DNA of 64,000 nucleotides from Apostichopus japonicus (GCF_037975245.1 NC_092568.1:5310001-5374000), one strand, 5' to 3'. Shown: positions 13,394 to 26,353, counted from the stretch's first letter. Program-made: numbers and translations. The notes: generated by a model not told the origin, from the letters alone.

Positions 13394-15546
13394 CCTTATA
13401 CAATGGAAGCTATTTTTGTCTGTTTTGCGTTTATCGTGATTCATACGACAAAAAACACCTTAAGCTATGAGATGGGGTACAAATGGGTAATTCGACCAAC
13501 TCTGAAGTATACCGGTCGTGACGAAGTGACCAACTATCGCCACATCCTGTAGGAAGACACTCAGAGACATGTCGAACCTTCCTTGAAAGACCTTGAATTT
13601 TCAGCACAAATACTGTTTTCTCCACATCACTTAGTAAGTCGAATTAATGTTAAATTAGAGTATAAATAAAGAACTGACATCCGAAGGCAACTGAGCAAAT
13701 ATACCTATTGTCAAAAGTCACTGCTAATTTAAAAGTTCGGCATTACATTTAAAGCAAGATCTTGAAATTTCATATTGAATTTTGGAGGCTTCTCGATTTA
13801 CAATGTTTATTTTATTGTTATCCTACAGTTATTAATCAGCCCATAGACTTTGTAATTTTCAATTTCCAACAGACCTAATGAGGAAGCGAGATAAAAACAA
13901 GGTTCTATGACTTTGAAAGAGACCAGCTTTGTTTTTGACCAAACCGTTCGTTTGGGTGACCAAAAAAGATGAAAATCAACATATCATCGCTTGCTATTAT
14001 GAAGAAAAGTTATTATAGGTCGTAATGCTGTAAAAGTGCAATTTGTTGCTGTAAAATTTAAACAGGGAATAATTTAAAGGAATTCGTCAGAGCATGCCCT
14101 TTTTATTATTTTCAGAAATAACGTATAATGTAGCATGTTGGCTTTTATAATCAATGATATTCCACTGCTCAAAACTGCAGTTTTCCTCGCAAGACCTAGG
14201 AAGTGTAATCTTAACATATAGCAACAAGAGTCTCAAGTACACAGCATTTTTGGTTCAACAGTCAATGAAAGCAAAATACTGCAGGTCGATTCATAAATGC
14301 AAAGAGGTGTAGGCTAATTTCCATCTGATATAAAAGTGTGATAGGCCAATATAATATTTGCTGATATCTGTTCTTGTAGACAAATTTAGCAAATTTATTA
14401 AGACCTCACTGAAGGGTCGAGATAAGCACGACGAGCAATCTATACTTTTTCTATTCAAACAACCAATTGCTTTAAACACCCACGGCTCATCCATCAAAGT
14501 GGCTGGACAATCTAGTTTAGCAGATTAAGATTTGCTTCTCCGGAAGCGAGGCTAAACAAAACCAGAAGCTACATAATAGAACTATACACGTTTTACTGTC
14601 AGGGGTGGTTAGTTTCTTTATTAACACTGTTGACCAATCACAGCGAAACATTTAAAGCTAAATATAACCATGGAGGTAAAAAACAGTCTGTTTTTACCTC
14701 CATGATATAACATACGACCAAGGCATGGATATGATAAAAAGTGATTGGTAAATGGGGGACGAAATGGAATTGCAATAGCAGAAAACGATATTACGGTCAG
14801 TTAACCCAAAATTAGGTTAGTTTGATGAGAAATGATCATACAGTTCTATATCATACAAATTGAAATCATGGCAACATACATGTATATGCAGACGGCCGTG
14901 CAATTAAGTTATGGTAACCCTTAATATGGGTGATCATATATACTCACTTCAATATTTAGGTTGTGTAAAAGACTAAACAAAAAATTGTTTGATTGAACAA
15001 ACTGAATTCTCATCACAATGGATAAATTGATATGATGTAGACTTCTGCCCATTCTGAATAGATATAGAAATAGATATAAATATAAATATAGATATAGATA
15101 AAGATATGTTTAAAGATAATATATATAGATATAGAGAGGTAGAGATAGATATATACCGACACAAGTGTTCCACTACGGGGATTTTGTAAATATCTTCTCC
15201 TTTAATAATTTATATATAATACCAAACTATTATACCTAAATTGTTTCAAGTATCTTAAATATTTTTTATTTAATATATTTATATAATTATAACTCTACTT
15301 AGTCGATATTTTTGTGCTTACATTTTGGTACCAACAGGACAATTCCTTTTTTTTCCTTTTTTCTTAATATTTACGCTTTCTGGTGATCAAAATGATATGG
15401 GCAGTAATTATTAATTATTTCATGTTACAGAGTTCTATTCAACGTATTTCTTTCGCAATCCGGATGTAGGATCCACAAACGATTTCGGGTTGGTTAGCAT
15501 CATGATTGATCTCTAGAGCAAGGCCGGTGTTCCTGACCGGTAACCG

Positions 15547-15547
<1 letters not shown>

Positions 15548-15608
<61 letters not shown>
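15548..15608. repeat. (TA)n microsatellite
   Basis: About 30 units ending 20 bp before pseudogene exon 4. Confidence 0.96.
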
Positions 15609-15611
<3 letters not shown>

Positions 15612-15627
15612 TTTTTTTATCTTTCAG

Positions 15628-15695
15628 TCACAAATATGGGTTTATGGATAGTGATAGTAGCAGCGGGAATCGTCTGCGCATTTTACACTGCATTG
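15628..15695 (+). pseudogene. SLC5 pseudogene exon 4 relic (open)
   Basis: Exactly 68 nt between CTTTCAG and TTG|GTAAAA, encoding V-TNMGLWIVIVAAGIVCAFYT-AL. Gene A exon 4 is also 68 nt and reads V-TNLNLWIVIVTTGLVCTFYT-TM. A 61-bp TA tract lies immediately upstream. Confidence 0.88.
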
Positions 15696-16271
15696 GTAAA
15701 AAAGAATCTTATTTATATAACTTTTAATATATTTTGTTAGTACTGTACATATTCACAATAAAGAACACATAGCAAGCACAACATGAGATTGTGAATGTGA
15801 TAGTCTGAGATATAAAGGGTTTTGTTTTACAGCATTGTCGATTCTGAGGGTATTGTGACACGAACTCGGTTAATTACTACCAGCGCGGCCTACTTCAGAG
15901 AAATATTTGACTCAATAGGATGTACAAAACCTAATGTAGCTCCTATCATGAAAATGTCATACAGTGCAACATTTTGTGAATTCGCATTAAGGGTGGAGGG
16001 GAGGTGGCGGGGGGGGGGGTACTACCCCTATCCCTTTGGTTACCCTTTGTTATACGCTTGAATTCCTAACCCTTCTTTACGCACCTCTTTACCACACTTT
16101 GTTTTCACATAGGAGGAAACAAAGTGATACTAAGAAACATTGAATGGAAACGTAAAAAATTGTAATTGTTTTTCTCATTTGTAACTGATTATATAGGGTG
16201 GAATCACCAAGTAACAAAAACACTGTATTCCGTGTGTGTATTTGTCCCTTCTGTTACTGTTACTTGTCATT

Positions 16272-16394
16272 CAGCCTCTGAAGAAGATCCTGCTAAGATT
16301 AAAAAAAAACGCCAGGCCCACTTACTTAGACACATTCTCTTATACACAGGCTCTTTAGTGGATAAGCAGTTTGCTAACAGTTTTGTTTTATTAG
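16272..16394 (+). mobile_element. Second copy of the hammerhead-like repeat, next to pseudogene exon 5
   Basis: Starts AGCCTCTGAAGAAGATCCTG, followed by a decayed core (A-run in place of GAAAC), CCAGGCCC, then TCTCTTATACACAGGCTC and TGGATAAGCAGTTTGCTAAC up to TTTTGTTTTATT. The last part is the reverse complement of 6092-6150. It abuts the AG acceptor of SLC5 pseudogene exon 5. Confidence 0.7.
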
Positions 16395-16553
16395 GGTGGA
16401 ATCAAGGGCAGTTATCTGGACAGATGTTCTTTTGGCTTTAGTCATGATTGCAGCTACGACAGTAGTTGTTATAGTGTCATACATCCTGGAGACATGTGGT
16501 TTGGAACAAACTTGACAAATAAGCAGAGAGGTGGGTAAATTCGAAGTGTTCAA
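16395..16553 (+). pseudogene. SLC5 pseudogene exon 5 relic
   Basis: Starts GGIK, then an extra G shifts the frame, after which AVIWTDVLLALVMIAATTVV and VIVSYILETCG follow until a TGA. The donor AA|GTAAGT is kept. Length is 159 nt against 155 in gene A. The exon begins directly at the end of a hammerhead-like repeat copy whose T-rich tail now acts as the pyrimidine tract. Confidence 0.88.
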
Positions 16554-17026
16554 GTAAGTAATTATGTAACAAATGGTTGATGTTTTCACATTATTTATTA
16601 GAGTAATATAGCTCAAAATAGTCCAAAACTCCAATAACCACATTCGTGTATTCTTATAACAATATCTCCCGTATACGTCTATAGTGAAGTTCGAGGGGAA
16701 GTCGGGGGGGGGGGGGGTTGGGTGGTACGGGTTGGTTGAGGAGGTTGGGAGAGATATGGGACGCGTTGACACACCTTATGTTTAATGACGTAACTATTAA
16801 ATTTAACGACACGGTTGTAAACAGTTTGCATTTATTCGTATTATGAACAGTGCGTGATAAATCTCTACCATATTATATACTTGAAGATAGTCAACATTTA
16901 AGATGGAACTCCGACGTACGTTATAGAGATCTTCAGGTGACAGACAATGAAACTCTTGTCTAAATTTTGTTTTGATAGTCTAAAACTTCACCATTGCTAA
17001 TATTCTGTTCCTTACTTTAAACATAG

Positions 17027-17168
17027 CTTTCCTCTCGATCCGATGGTGAGGGCGACATTCTTCTCCGCGATGATTGTTACCTTTTTCTCAAAACTCACCC
17101 TCTACGGTACAAGACAAAACAGCCATTCAGCGATTCTTATCAGCTAGAAGTTTAGGAGACGCAAAAGT
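17027..17168 (+). pseudogene. SLC5 pseudogene exon 6 relic
   Basis: After ACATAG reads FPLDPMVRATFFSAMIVTFF then LTLYGTRQ; a 1-nt insertion follows and the frame continues TAIQRFLSARSLGDAK. Length is 142 nt, exactly one more than gene A exon 6. The donor is degenerate (GTGTTC). Confidence 0.87.
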
Positions 17169-17282
17169 GTTCGTACATATTATTATCTGTCTATTTAAAT
17201 CCAATTTAAGTCCTGTTTAGTCACTCTATATTCGGTACTCTGTATAATGACTGAAACGGATATGCATTAGAGAATGCCACTG

Positions 17283-17993
17283 TGTTCATAGAACATAGAT
17301 CATGTAGATCACAGATGATATGACAAATATTATAGAACTTAGATCAAAGATCACAAATCAGAGATCCCAGATCAGGCAACATAGATCATGTTCATAGAAC
17401 ATAGATCAGAGATCACAAATCAGAGATCATAGAACATAGATCATAGATCATAAATCAGAGATCAGAGATCAGGCAACATAAATCATGATCATAGATCACA
17501 GATCAGAGATAACAGATTACAGATCATATAGATCATATGACATAGATCAGAGATCACAAATCAGAGATCAGAGCTCAGGCAAAATAGATCACGATCATAG
17601 AACACAAATCAGAGATCACAAATCAGAGATCATAGATCATGTAGATTATAGAACAAAGATCATAGAGGATAGAATATAGAACATAGATCATATATCATAG
17701 AACAAAGAAAATGGATCATAGAATATAGAACAAAAGTCATTGAACATAGACAATGGATCATAGAACATGGACAATGGATCATAAAACATAGCTCATATTC
17801 AAAAAACGATGGATCGTAGATCATAGAACATAGACAATGGGTCATTGAACATAGACAATGATCATATAACATAGATCATAGAACATAGCTCATTATCATA
17901 AACAATGGATCATATAACATAGCTCATTATCATAAACAATGGATCATAGAACATAGCTCATTTTCATAAACAATGGATCATAAAACATAGATC

Positions 17994-18000
<7 letters not shown>
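17283..18000. repeat. Degenerate ATAGATCA / GAACATAGATCA satellite
   Basis: About 700 bp built from short words ATAGATCATAGAACATAG, CAGAGATCACAAATC and, toward the right, GAACATAGACAATGGATCAT. Higher-order units can be glimpsed (AGATCACAAATCAGAGATCA recurs near 17345, 17410, 17545 and 17600) but they are degenerate. Ends in a short TA tract at 17997-18026. Lies in the pseudogene's sixth intron. Confidence 0.9.

Positions 18001-18026
<26 letters not shown>
17997..18026. repeat. (TA)n microsatellite
   Basis: Short TA tract closing the ATAGATCA satellite. Confidence 0.9.
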
Positions 18027-18029
<3 letters not shown>

Positions 18030-18656
18030 CATAGGTCATCGATCTGTTCTTAAACCTAGGTTTGATTAACTTTAAATATTCACATTTCGAAAGATCCGTT
18101 TTACTTCAGTCACATGTCCTTTTTGTCACATAGTCGACGAGAGCGACAAGCAAAAATGAAAGCGGCGAACGGACCAGTGATATAACTTTAATTTAACCAA
18201 ACGGCAAATCACTGAAATTGAGTGCAATATTGTCTTCTTAAAAAATGTCAATACACCATAATAAAGTAGCATGTATGTATAAATTGAACGGTAGTTTCTC
18301 AAATGAATATAAACCTCTTAAAGGCTGCAATTTATGAAATTATTAAACAAAATGGCAATAAACTGTCAGAAAATGATGTCATGTTATCAGAAAAGATGGT
18401 GCCGTAGAAGGCCAGATTGAGATCTTAGCACAATAATAATGTTTGTCCTTTTCATCACGTTACAGTTTAATGTTATCTACGTTTGGGTGCGTGTGTGTGT
18501 GTTAACAAAAATGGTACGTAGAAGGTTAAATTCTAATCTGTCTTAGCCATCTGTAATTTGATAACGTCTCGAGCGCTATTTATTGAATGAACTGATCAAA
18601 GAAGCACTCATTCGACTCTTGAGATATTAAAATTCACATTTATTGTTGGCTTTCAG

Positions 18657-18718
18657 ATCTTTATGGTTGACTGTCGGGCTGGCATCAGTAATAGCGTTTC
18701 TGACTTCATTTTACCACA
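18657..18718 (+). pseudogene. SLC5 pseudogene exon 7 relic
   Basis: After TTTCAG reads SLWLTVGLASVIAFLTSFYH up to A|GTGAGT. It has the same borders as gene A exon 7 (SMWLNV...AFYH) but is 24 nt shorter. The reading frame is open. Confidence 0.75.
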
Positions 18719-21540
18719 GTGAGTAAAAACGAATGAATCTTGCAGTCTAAATATTAGCTCTCCCTCGGTTTGTTATAAATCAAATGAACTGGTATAGTCG
18801 TTCTTCAAACTAATATATTCTTCAGCACTCAAAGTACAGACTTATTTGATCTAACAAGACGCAAAGTTGGAAACTTTATAGTATACCCGCATGCAATAAT
18901 AAATATAAGACACTTCATGATATTTATTAAAGAAGCAAAAACTGAAACGCAAGTCCGCGTTAAAGGGTAGTTTATTTGGCTGGAATTACAAAATCAAAGT
19001 TGGGAAATTATCGTCGGTTGTGGGGGTTCGAATTGTTTAGCCAGATACACTTATATATTACCCTTCATTCGTAAAGAATTCAGAATCTGTCAGAAATATT
19101 GCAATATCCTGTTTACTTTTGTTCTTCTAACTATTTACTTAAGTGAATGAAAGTATTGGGTGACGAAATACGTGCCAGAATCGAATGAATGCATCTATAA
19201 CCAGCTGAGGACGTTAACCGCCATGCATTGTTATGACGAAAGTAGCAAGTTAAGCAAAACACTAACAATATAAAGATTGTATATTAGAGAATTCTGATGG
19301 ATGAAAAATCAAACTTAATAGTATAAATCTGACCGTTTGGTCATTGATCTGATAATTCTCCCCCCCCCCGCTCTCTTCACCCTCACCTTCCCCACCCTAC
19401 CCCGTCAAAGGGTTAAATACAATAATTGTGTTCAAAAGTTCATATTATGCCAATTTATGATTTTCATGTGTGTGAATAACCACTTGAGGGTGGTAGTTAA
19501 AAGTAATTTATTAATGAAACATTCATGACAATGTTCTTCCTTTCTTTCATATAAAATTGGAGGATGGAGAAGCGATATGAATGCAGGATAAACAACTTTT
19601 ATCAATGACATAAGCCGGGTTTTTAAATCTCCATATATAGAGCCCATAGCGTTTTTTTTTTGGGGGGGGGGGGTCAGGGTGGGGAATTGACAGAATCGAT
19701 TTAGTCTTGTTATTTTATACCATTTTTAACCCGTTTTCCATTTGCAAACATATAAATCAAACTCTCTGTTCGTTTTGAAAACCCCTTAAAAATACCACTT
19801 CATGAACTGAGACACATAGTACAATCGCCAATAATTCATTCACACAACCAGACTCGCATGACTAGAGTCCGTTCTCAGATTTGTTCTCGAGTAAATATTG
19901 AATACACTCGACAACGTACCAGCAAAATAAGATTCGATTACAATTGTATAAGAATTTCAAACGATATTATCGCAGTGACAATCTTTGTAACAAAATGAGA
20001 AATCTGCTATAGAAAATGAAAATTTATTGTTATATTCCTATCTATTTCTTTCTTATCTTTCATTTTATTCATTTTTCGTCATTTTCTTGACCTTCTCTAG
20101 CTTGCAACACCACTTGTGGCATACATTAACACTCCACCAAACTACAACTCCGCGGACCAGGTTCAAATATAATTCACACCAGAGATTTCTTCACAACCAG
20201 AGAGCTGTTCTCTGTTAACACCATCATAATAAGTCTTTAAAACTATAGCAATTCAGAATTTATAGTATCCCGAAAATAATGTAGAATCGATACCCCTGTA
20301 GCTCATAACAGAAAAAAAGCGGACTTTAATGTGATATCCTGATTAATTTCCTGTGTAAAATGACATATAATACATTTTTGTGTGGGTTAATCATGAAACC
20401 GCCCTATCTTAAGAGACATTACAGGATACCACGATCGTAACGGCATAGATAGACATGTAGACTGTAGGCAGTACAATCATGTTGGTTTACATCTAAACAC
20501 TGTAGGCGTTTGGTGGGGCTGCAAATAGATCAGGGTGGGCGTATATTGCTTTAGTAGTCAAAAGGGGAGTATTGGGGAATGTGTGGGGCACAAATTTGAC
20601 TTTTAACGTTAACATATACGCTACAATATTCACGGTGAATTTGCTGAAAATACAGTAATCATGAATGCTAAGTGTGAGAAATATCCGGCCTCGCTATCCT
20701 AAATTTGATGGCTTAGATACCTATACTGTAGGTATGTCCGGGCATCGTATGGATAAGTTGTTTGGGTGGAGTGGCCCACCGGGGGGGGGGGGTGCGGGGG
20801 GGTGGAGTTGATGGAGCATACATTTATCTTTGGATCTGATATAATGGCCTATCCGGGCCGTGGTGAATAAAATAATTACTTTAATTTTTTAATTACAGAT
20901 CGTGATGATTTTTATTAATCAAACAATATAATCATATTTCCGGCTGCCAAGATCACTTCATCTCTTGCATATTTGCAGGGGCGATGAAGTATGAAATGTT
21001 AAAAGGGATACAAACATATAACCATCATCTTTAGCTCATATATGACAGAGATCTTTGTGAAGAGAAATGCCCCCAAACAGCAAGCTGATAGAAGTATTGC
21101 AACATTTGGGAGATATCTTAAAAGTTAAAAAAAAGAAGGGTAAACATCGTGTCTGGGAGCTGTTATGTTGTAATTTTGTGATGTCATATAATGCCACTAT
21201 ACGACCTGAAACGGTTTATTTTCTCCTTGCTTTTTTTTCGAGGTAGATACTGAAACCAATGATCATTGGGTCATTTAAATAGCTTCAATGTACGCCATGT
21301 TGTATTCAGAATTTTCAAAAACCGATCCCCATTACAGAAAATAAAACGTTGCAGTAAATAACGAAGAGCAAAAAATGAATACATGTGGCTCGATGATGTC
21401 ACATTTAGACTTGAGACAAAGTCTTAAGGCTTGTGTTTGGAGTAACGTTAAAATCTTTGATATCTGCCAATTGGAATAAGAGTTTCTTAAATTGTTTGGG
21501 CAGTTATTTCATGACAGTTATCTCTATCACATAGACTAAT
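18719..21540. other. No gene seen
   Basis: Searched for relics of SLC5 exons 8-14 downstream of pseudogene exon 7; none recognised. Poly-G/C runs near 19360, 19660 and 20780. Confidence 0.55.
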
Positions 21541-21790
21541 GATGATGATGGTTGGGTTTGTGTCTCATGTCTGTGGAGGGAGGGAGAGGGAGGGCAGATG
21601 AGAGGAGAGGGGGGGGGGTTGTTCATTACAGTTATCTATATGACATAGACCAATGATAATGATGGTTGGGTTCGTGTCTCCTGTCTGTGGAGGGAGGGAA
21701 GAGGAGGAGGGGAGGGGGTAGTTGTTCATGACAGTTATCTCTATCACATAGACCAATAAAATGATGATGGTTGGGTTTGTGTCTCCTTTT
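21541..21790. repeat. Polypurine minisatellite, second locus (about 2.3 units)
   Basis: Same unit as at 28203-28840: GATGGTTGGGTTTGTGTCTC, CTGTCTGTGGAGGGAGGG, purine run, GTTCATGACAGTTATCTCTA and CACATAGACCAAT. Units start near 21541, 21652 and 21762, in the same orientation. Confidence 0.88.
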
Positions 21791-24700
21791 AACTCAGGTA
21801 GTTTGGCTAAACTCGTTTACCTTTTGCGGATATGGAAGAAAAACCAGTACATGTTTCATCGTTAACAACCGCTGTAGACCGATCGAAGAAGTAACGTGCA
21901 CAAGGGCAAAATGTGATAAAATTTATCAACATAATGGAATCTTATTGTTTTATTTATTATTACTTATATTTATGTTATTTAGTATAAGCCAGTAATCCAA
22001 CTATATGGAATGCTCTACATGAGTGCGCCACCCACTAAAATATTTCCGGTATCTCATTACGTCATGATCTATATATGGTGTCACCATCCTGGTCAGCAGT
22101 CAATATCGAAGTACGCAAATTGGGGGAGACATTCACCCTTAGTAAGCCCGACAGAATCGAAATATGACGGGATAGATCATGGAAAGATCAAGACCAATTT
22201 AGTGTTTGGGTGGAGCGGGGAGGGGGCACACAGGAAGAGTATACACGTTATTCAAATATCTGTCTTGTGTGTTCTGTCCTTTATAGTCTTGTATATATGA
22301 TCTGCTTTGGCTTACACAATGAACTAAGCATCTGAGGAGGTTTATCTGTAACGGTCGACAAGTGATTGATTGTAGTGGTGGTGCTGTGTAATAATTCCAG
22401 TCTTAGTCATTGGGATCTGTCCCTAAACGGTACATTGTGGTTTCAGATATAGTTATCCATCCATCAGGGCAAAAAATCAAAGTATATACAGAAAGATGCA
22501 CTTTGGTAAGCATGGAAACACATTAACCTTTAATAATAAAAAATCTCTTCGAGTTTGTTTGTTTGTTCTAACACTTTCGCGGAACTAGTACGCAGAGACT
22601 TGGAAGCTTCAATGAAATCAATCAGCTTTCCCACCCCAAACTCCCCGCACCATTCCCTCCTTCCACCCTTAATAGTCGGTATGTGATAATGTAATGCACA
22701 ATATGGTTCAACAGGCTGAATATCTCAGAATTAAGCCAATATGTTTGGAACTGACTAAAGCAATGATAGGACCGTAATGACTTTAATGAGAGCCCCATCA
22801 CCTTCCCCCTCCTAAAAATAATAAAATGAGTAAAAATTCACATTTTCTATTTTTCATTCGACATTTCGTTCCCTAAGTGCGGTATTTTGTGGTATTTTGA
22901 TGACTATCTTTACCGGAATCTAGATTATCATTAGATCACAAATGAATAATGGAAATGAGGACGCTATCCTCATTTACAAGATAAATACATGAACAGCATC
23001 TTATGAGATATATAACGGAATTGAATTCTTCAATGCATTTTAAACTCAGGAGAGTTATTAAGATAATCATTCAATGGTGTTTTCTTTTCAATATTGTTAA
23101 TGAATAGTTCTAATGATCAAACACTAAGATTGGAAAGACCAGTTGACCGTTCGCTGGAAACGCGATAACATATAACATTGGTCTTTTTGTAATGTAACAA
23201 TTCACGTACAGATGTTTAATGGCATACCACGACAAATATTTCATATTAACTTTGCATTACATTTCTCAGATTTGTTAGTTCCTGTATCACCATGCATTTT
23301 AAACTGACCTTGGTCGCTGTTTTTTCTTTACTCTTACGTTGTGACCATGCCGTTGTTCTTTACGGTATCGCTTCCTCCCTCCGTATATGCCGGCAATTGT
23401 GGTGCGCGGTACAGAGAAGGAGAAGGAACACCCAGTGGGGAAATACGCACACAACGTATTAGTATCCTTTCCCGTAGTCATATCTACAGGCATGAAGTAA
23501 ATTTGTGCGCTTTACGAAATCGAGTCAATGACGTATGCCAACAAGCTGCAGACGACGAGGCCTAGTTTTGTTGACCATCATCGAGAAAGCGAAATGAAGT
23601 CAAATCGTTTCAATAGGCCCCCTCCCTCCACCACTATAAAATAAAACCAATCATTCGGACCGACCCCTACCCTAAGTGAACTAAATGTCTAGGCTAGGGC
23701 CTACGCAACAAAAAGATTGGGTAAAAAATATAAGTTTACTAAAATATTGAGTAGCTAAATAAATCTGTAATATCGTGACGTTCTATATTATAATTCGAAG
23801 TAGTAGGGTCATCGTCTAATTCTTATTTGATTTTAAGTCAGTTTTAAGAATAAACCTCCCGTTTTAGGCTGTTAACTACCTTGACCCACCTATGAAATAT
23901 GTGACAAGGATTGAATATCATTATAGAAGAGGGACTATATATAGGGACTATATGTACAGGGACTATATGTATAGGGACTATATGTATAGGGACTATATAT
24001 AGAGACTATATATAGGGCTTTATATAGGGCCTATATATAAATATATGTAGTAATCTAAATGGGGACTATTTATGGTTGAAAGTGGAGATCAATAAATCTC
24101 ATTTCACTGTCTCGTCACATTTTACTGGTTATCCACCGTCGCAATCGTTGTGAATCTGGCCTGATTTCTATTACAATAAGCGAGATAATGAGATGTCTCG
24201 GCATGGTCTCGGACCATGATGAAAATGTAGCAGCCTCTCTAATGTGTACCTTTCTCAAGTTTATTTAACTCTATGTCACAATATGATATAGCTGCTAGTG
24301 GCGAGGTGTGTAAGCACTTGCCCCTATTTAATCATTATACCCAACATTACATGTATCGCAGATTGACAAACAGTTTCAAATTTAGAGTCATTTAAATGTG
24401 ATAATCTATTCTAAAAATATTAGAAACCCCATGACAATTATTTGCTAAACTTTGTGATTTTGATGCAAGAATGATTTTCCAGACGATATGCGTTCTAGCA
24501 GGGTTTTTTTCAGCAAAGGTCTTTATCGCAATAGTTAACATTGAAATGGTTGATATGGGTGTAATAAACTTGTTGACTATAGGCCTACTTATGAAAATGT
24601 TCTCACCAATATATCGTACTAAGCATGACGGCGCCTTAGTAAAGATGTCATATTAATTCCAGTATGTTTGTGGGATATGGATTATTTTAAATAATTTCAC

Positions 24701-25144
24701 CATGTTGACTTTTTTGTATGTTGGATATCTGGATACGTTTTCACATGATTTCGGTATGTTAGTGGCAGATGTGTTTTCTATACTAAGATAACTTTAATAT
24801 CACATCGTGTTTGCGAATATGTGATGGGAAGCCCGATTAGCTAATGAAAATAATTAGCTAATTAAAATATGTCGCTATGATGAAACAGGCCACTTCTTCA
24901 CGCAAACTTAATTTGATATGGTTTATTTGTAAATTAAGATCCTTCTATAAACGATGTCAAATTGGTGACATTATTCACTTAAAAGGTTCGATTTTTTAAA
25001 TTTATTTCACATCATAGTACCATGGTACATTGTGCGGTATACTCACTATAGACAAGCCCATTTAGACCAAAACATGTTGAAGTGACGTCACAGAGAGCTG
25101 TTGATATGGGCAGATACAATAATCTTACTCATAACTTAATTTTT
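21791..25144. other. No gene seen apart from the GGGACTATA repeat
   Basis: AT-rich; overlapping frames at 23299-23565 on both strands are short and domain-free. Confidence 0.55.
23931..24050. repeat. GGGACTATATRTA minisatellite
   Basis: About seven units of GGGACTATATGTATA or GGGACTATATATA (14-18 bp) in tandem, decaying to AGGGCTTTATATAGGGCC at the right. No gene nearby. Confidence 0.88.
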
Positions 25145-25361
25145 ATCAATGAACTCTATAACAAACTGTGTTGGTATCAATGAACTCTATAACAAACTGT
25201 GTTGGTATCAATGAACTCTATAACAAACTGTGTTGGTATCAATGAACTCTATAACAAACTGTGTTGGTATCAATGAACTCTATAACAAACTGTGTTGGTA
25301 TCAATGAACTCTATAACAAACTGTGTTGGTATCAATGAACTCTATAACAAACTGTGTTGGT
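25145..25361. repeat. 31-bp minisatellite, 7 identical copies
   Basis: The unit begins ATCAATGAACTCTATAACAA and continues ACTGTGTTGGT. Seven head-to-tail copies (217 bp) have no differences that I can see. There are no spacers, so it is a tandem array and not CRISPR-like. Perfect identity points to recent expansion. Confidence 0.95.
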
Positions 25362-26270
25362 GCATGGGTCAGAACAGTGTCGGAATACGATAAGTTGTTG
25401 ACACTTGGAGATAACAAGTTATTTATTTGGTGTATTAATATATTAATTAATTAATTAATCTATTTACAAATCAGTCTGTGAATTAACTGATTTGATGTCA
25501 AACGATTTTGGTGATTGTTATGAAATCTGAATATTTTGCTTTTGGATTGTATTATTTATGACTATTTTTGCATAACAACGTATTATTCTTCATCTTTTCT
25601 TTATCTTTATTTATTTATTTGTTTAGCCAATTTAATTGTTTACTTTAGTTTTTGCATAACAATATTTTGAATGTTCTTTGCGTCATGCTTTAATTTACAA
25701 ACTAAAAGATGGAAATTTCAGAAACGATGATACCAAGACGTTGAATGAAGAATCAACAAAATTGTAAAAACAGTCGAAATAAAAGGTTTTTCGCTTTTGT
25801 TTGACAAATAATTTAGTGTGCAACTGATGAGCATGGGTACTTAAAAAGTGCTTGAACATTGAAAAAAAGGGGAAAGATTGAAGTCAAGAGTATAAGTTAT
25901 AAATATTAGTTTATCATTTTTATTCAACTTCTCTAGTCATTGTAATATGTTTGAATTTCCATGCCGAATGTTATTGATAACCATCAGCAAAATGCGAAAA
26001 GTAATATACCTGAGTGGAAAGACCATTAACATAAATGTTTCTAATGTTTTTAAGAGCCATATTTTTGGGACTTAAACAGATGCATTATGTGTATCTACAC
26101 ACTTATATTACAAATAATACCATTCACAAAGTAACACCAGTAGCTTTTAAGTGATTGCCTTTAAGTATAGCCTATGCCTATGTATGTGTGCATTTCCAAC
26201 AACGTAGGCTAACTAATAACTATAAATAATATGAGCTTAAATAAAGAAAGAAATCTTACCTTGATTGATA

Positions 26271-26272
<2 letters not shown>
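25362..26272. other. No gene seen
   Basis: AT-rich DNA; TGCATTTCCAACAACGTAGG at 26189-26208 recurs on the far side of the retrotransposon (27394-27413). Confidence 0.6.
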
Positions 26273-26338
<66 letters not shown>

Positions 26339-26353
26339 TAAGTAAGTAAGTAA
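26273..26353. repeat. (TA)n then (TAAG)n at the retrotransposon 3' end
   Basis: About 63 bp of TA, then four TAAG units that form the 3' tail of the non-LTR element (ACTT on its own strand). Confidence 0.93.

Larger units (their letters stand above)
12343..15547 (+). other. Pseudogene introns 2-3; exon 3 not found
   Basis: No match to YLRYGFPMRLLGAL in any plus-strand frame, so exon 3 is deleted or unrecognisable. Contains the telomere-type repeat, a TA tract and a GATATA-rich stretch at 15055-15150. Confidence 0.55.
10275..18718 (+). pseudogene. Unprocessed SLC5/SMCT-like pseudogene (relics of exons 1, 2, 4, 5, 6, 7)
   Basis: Six stretches in the correct order on the plus strand match gene A exons 1, 2, 4, 5, 6 and 7, separated by intron-like DNA, so this is a duplicated gene copy and not a retrocopy. 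Damage seen: an in-frame TAG in exon 1 and loss of its GT donor; an 8-nt net loss with frameshift in exon 2; no exon 3 found; a 1-nt insertion plus downstream stop in exon 5; a 1-nt insertion in exon 6; a 24-nt in-frame deletion in exon 7; no relic of exons 8-14 found. Exon 4 is undamaged. The relics keep most splice borders exactly where gene A has them. It cannot make a full transporter. Confidence 0.88.

Noticed and set aside
23299..23565. Overlapping open frames on both strands
   Set aside because: Short, no domain, no splice-compatible neighbours; likely chance frames in a slightly GC-richer patch.
25145..25361. Possible CRISPR-like array
   Set aside because: Units are directly abutting with no spacers, in eukaryotic DNA; it is a minisatellite.
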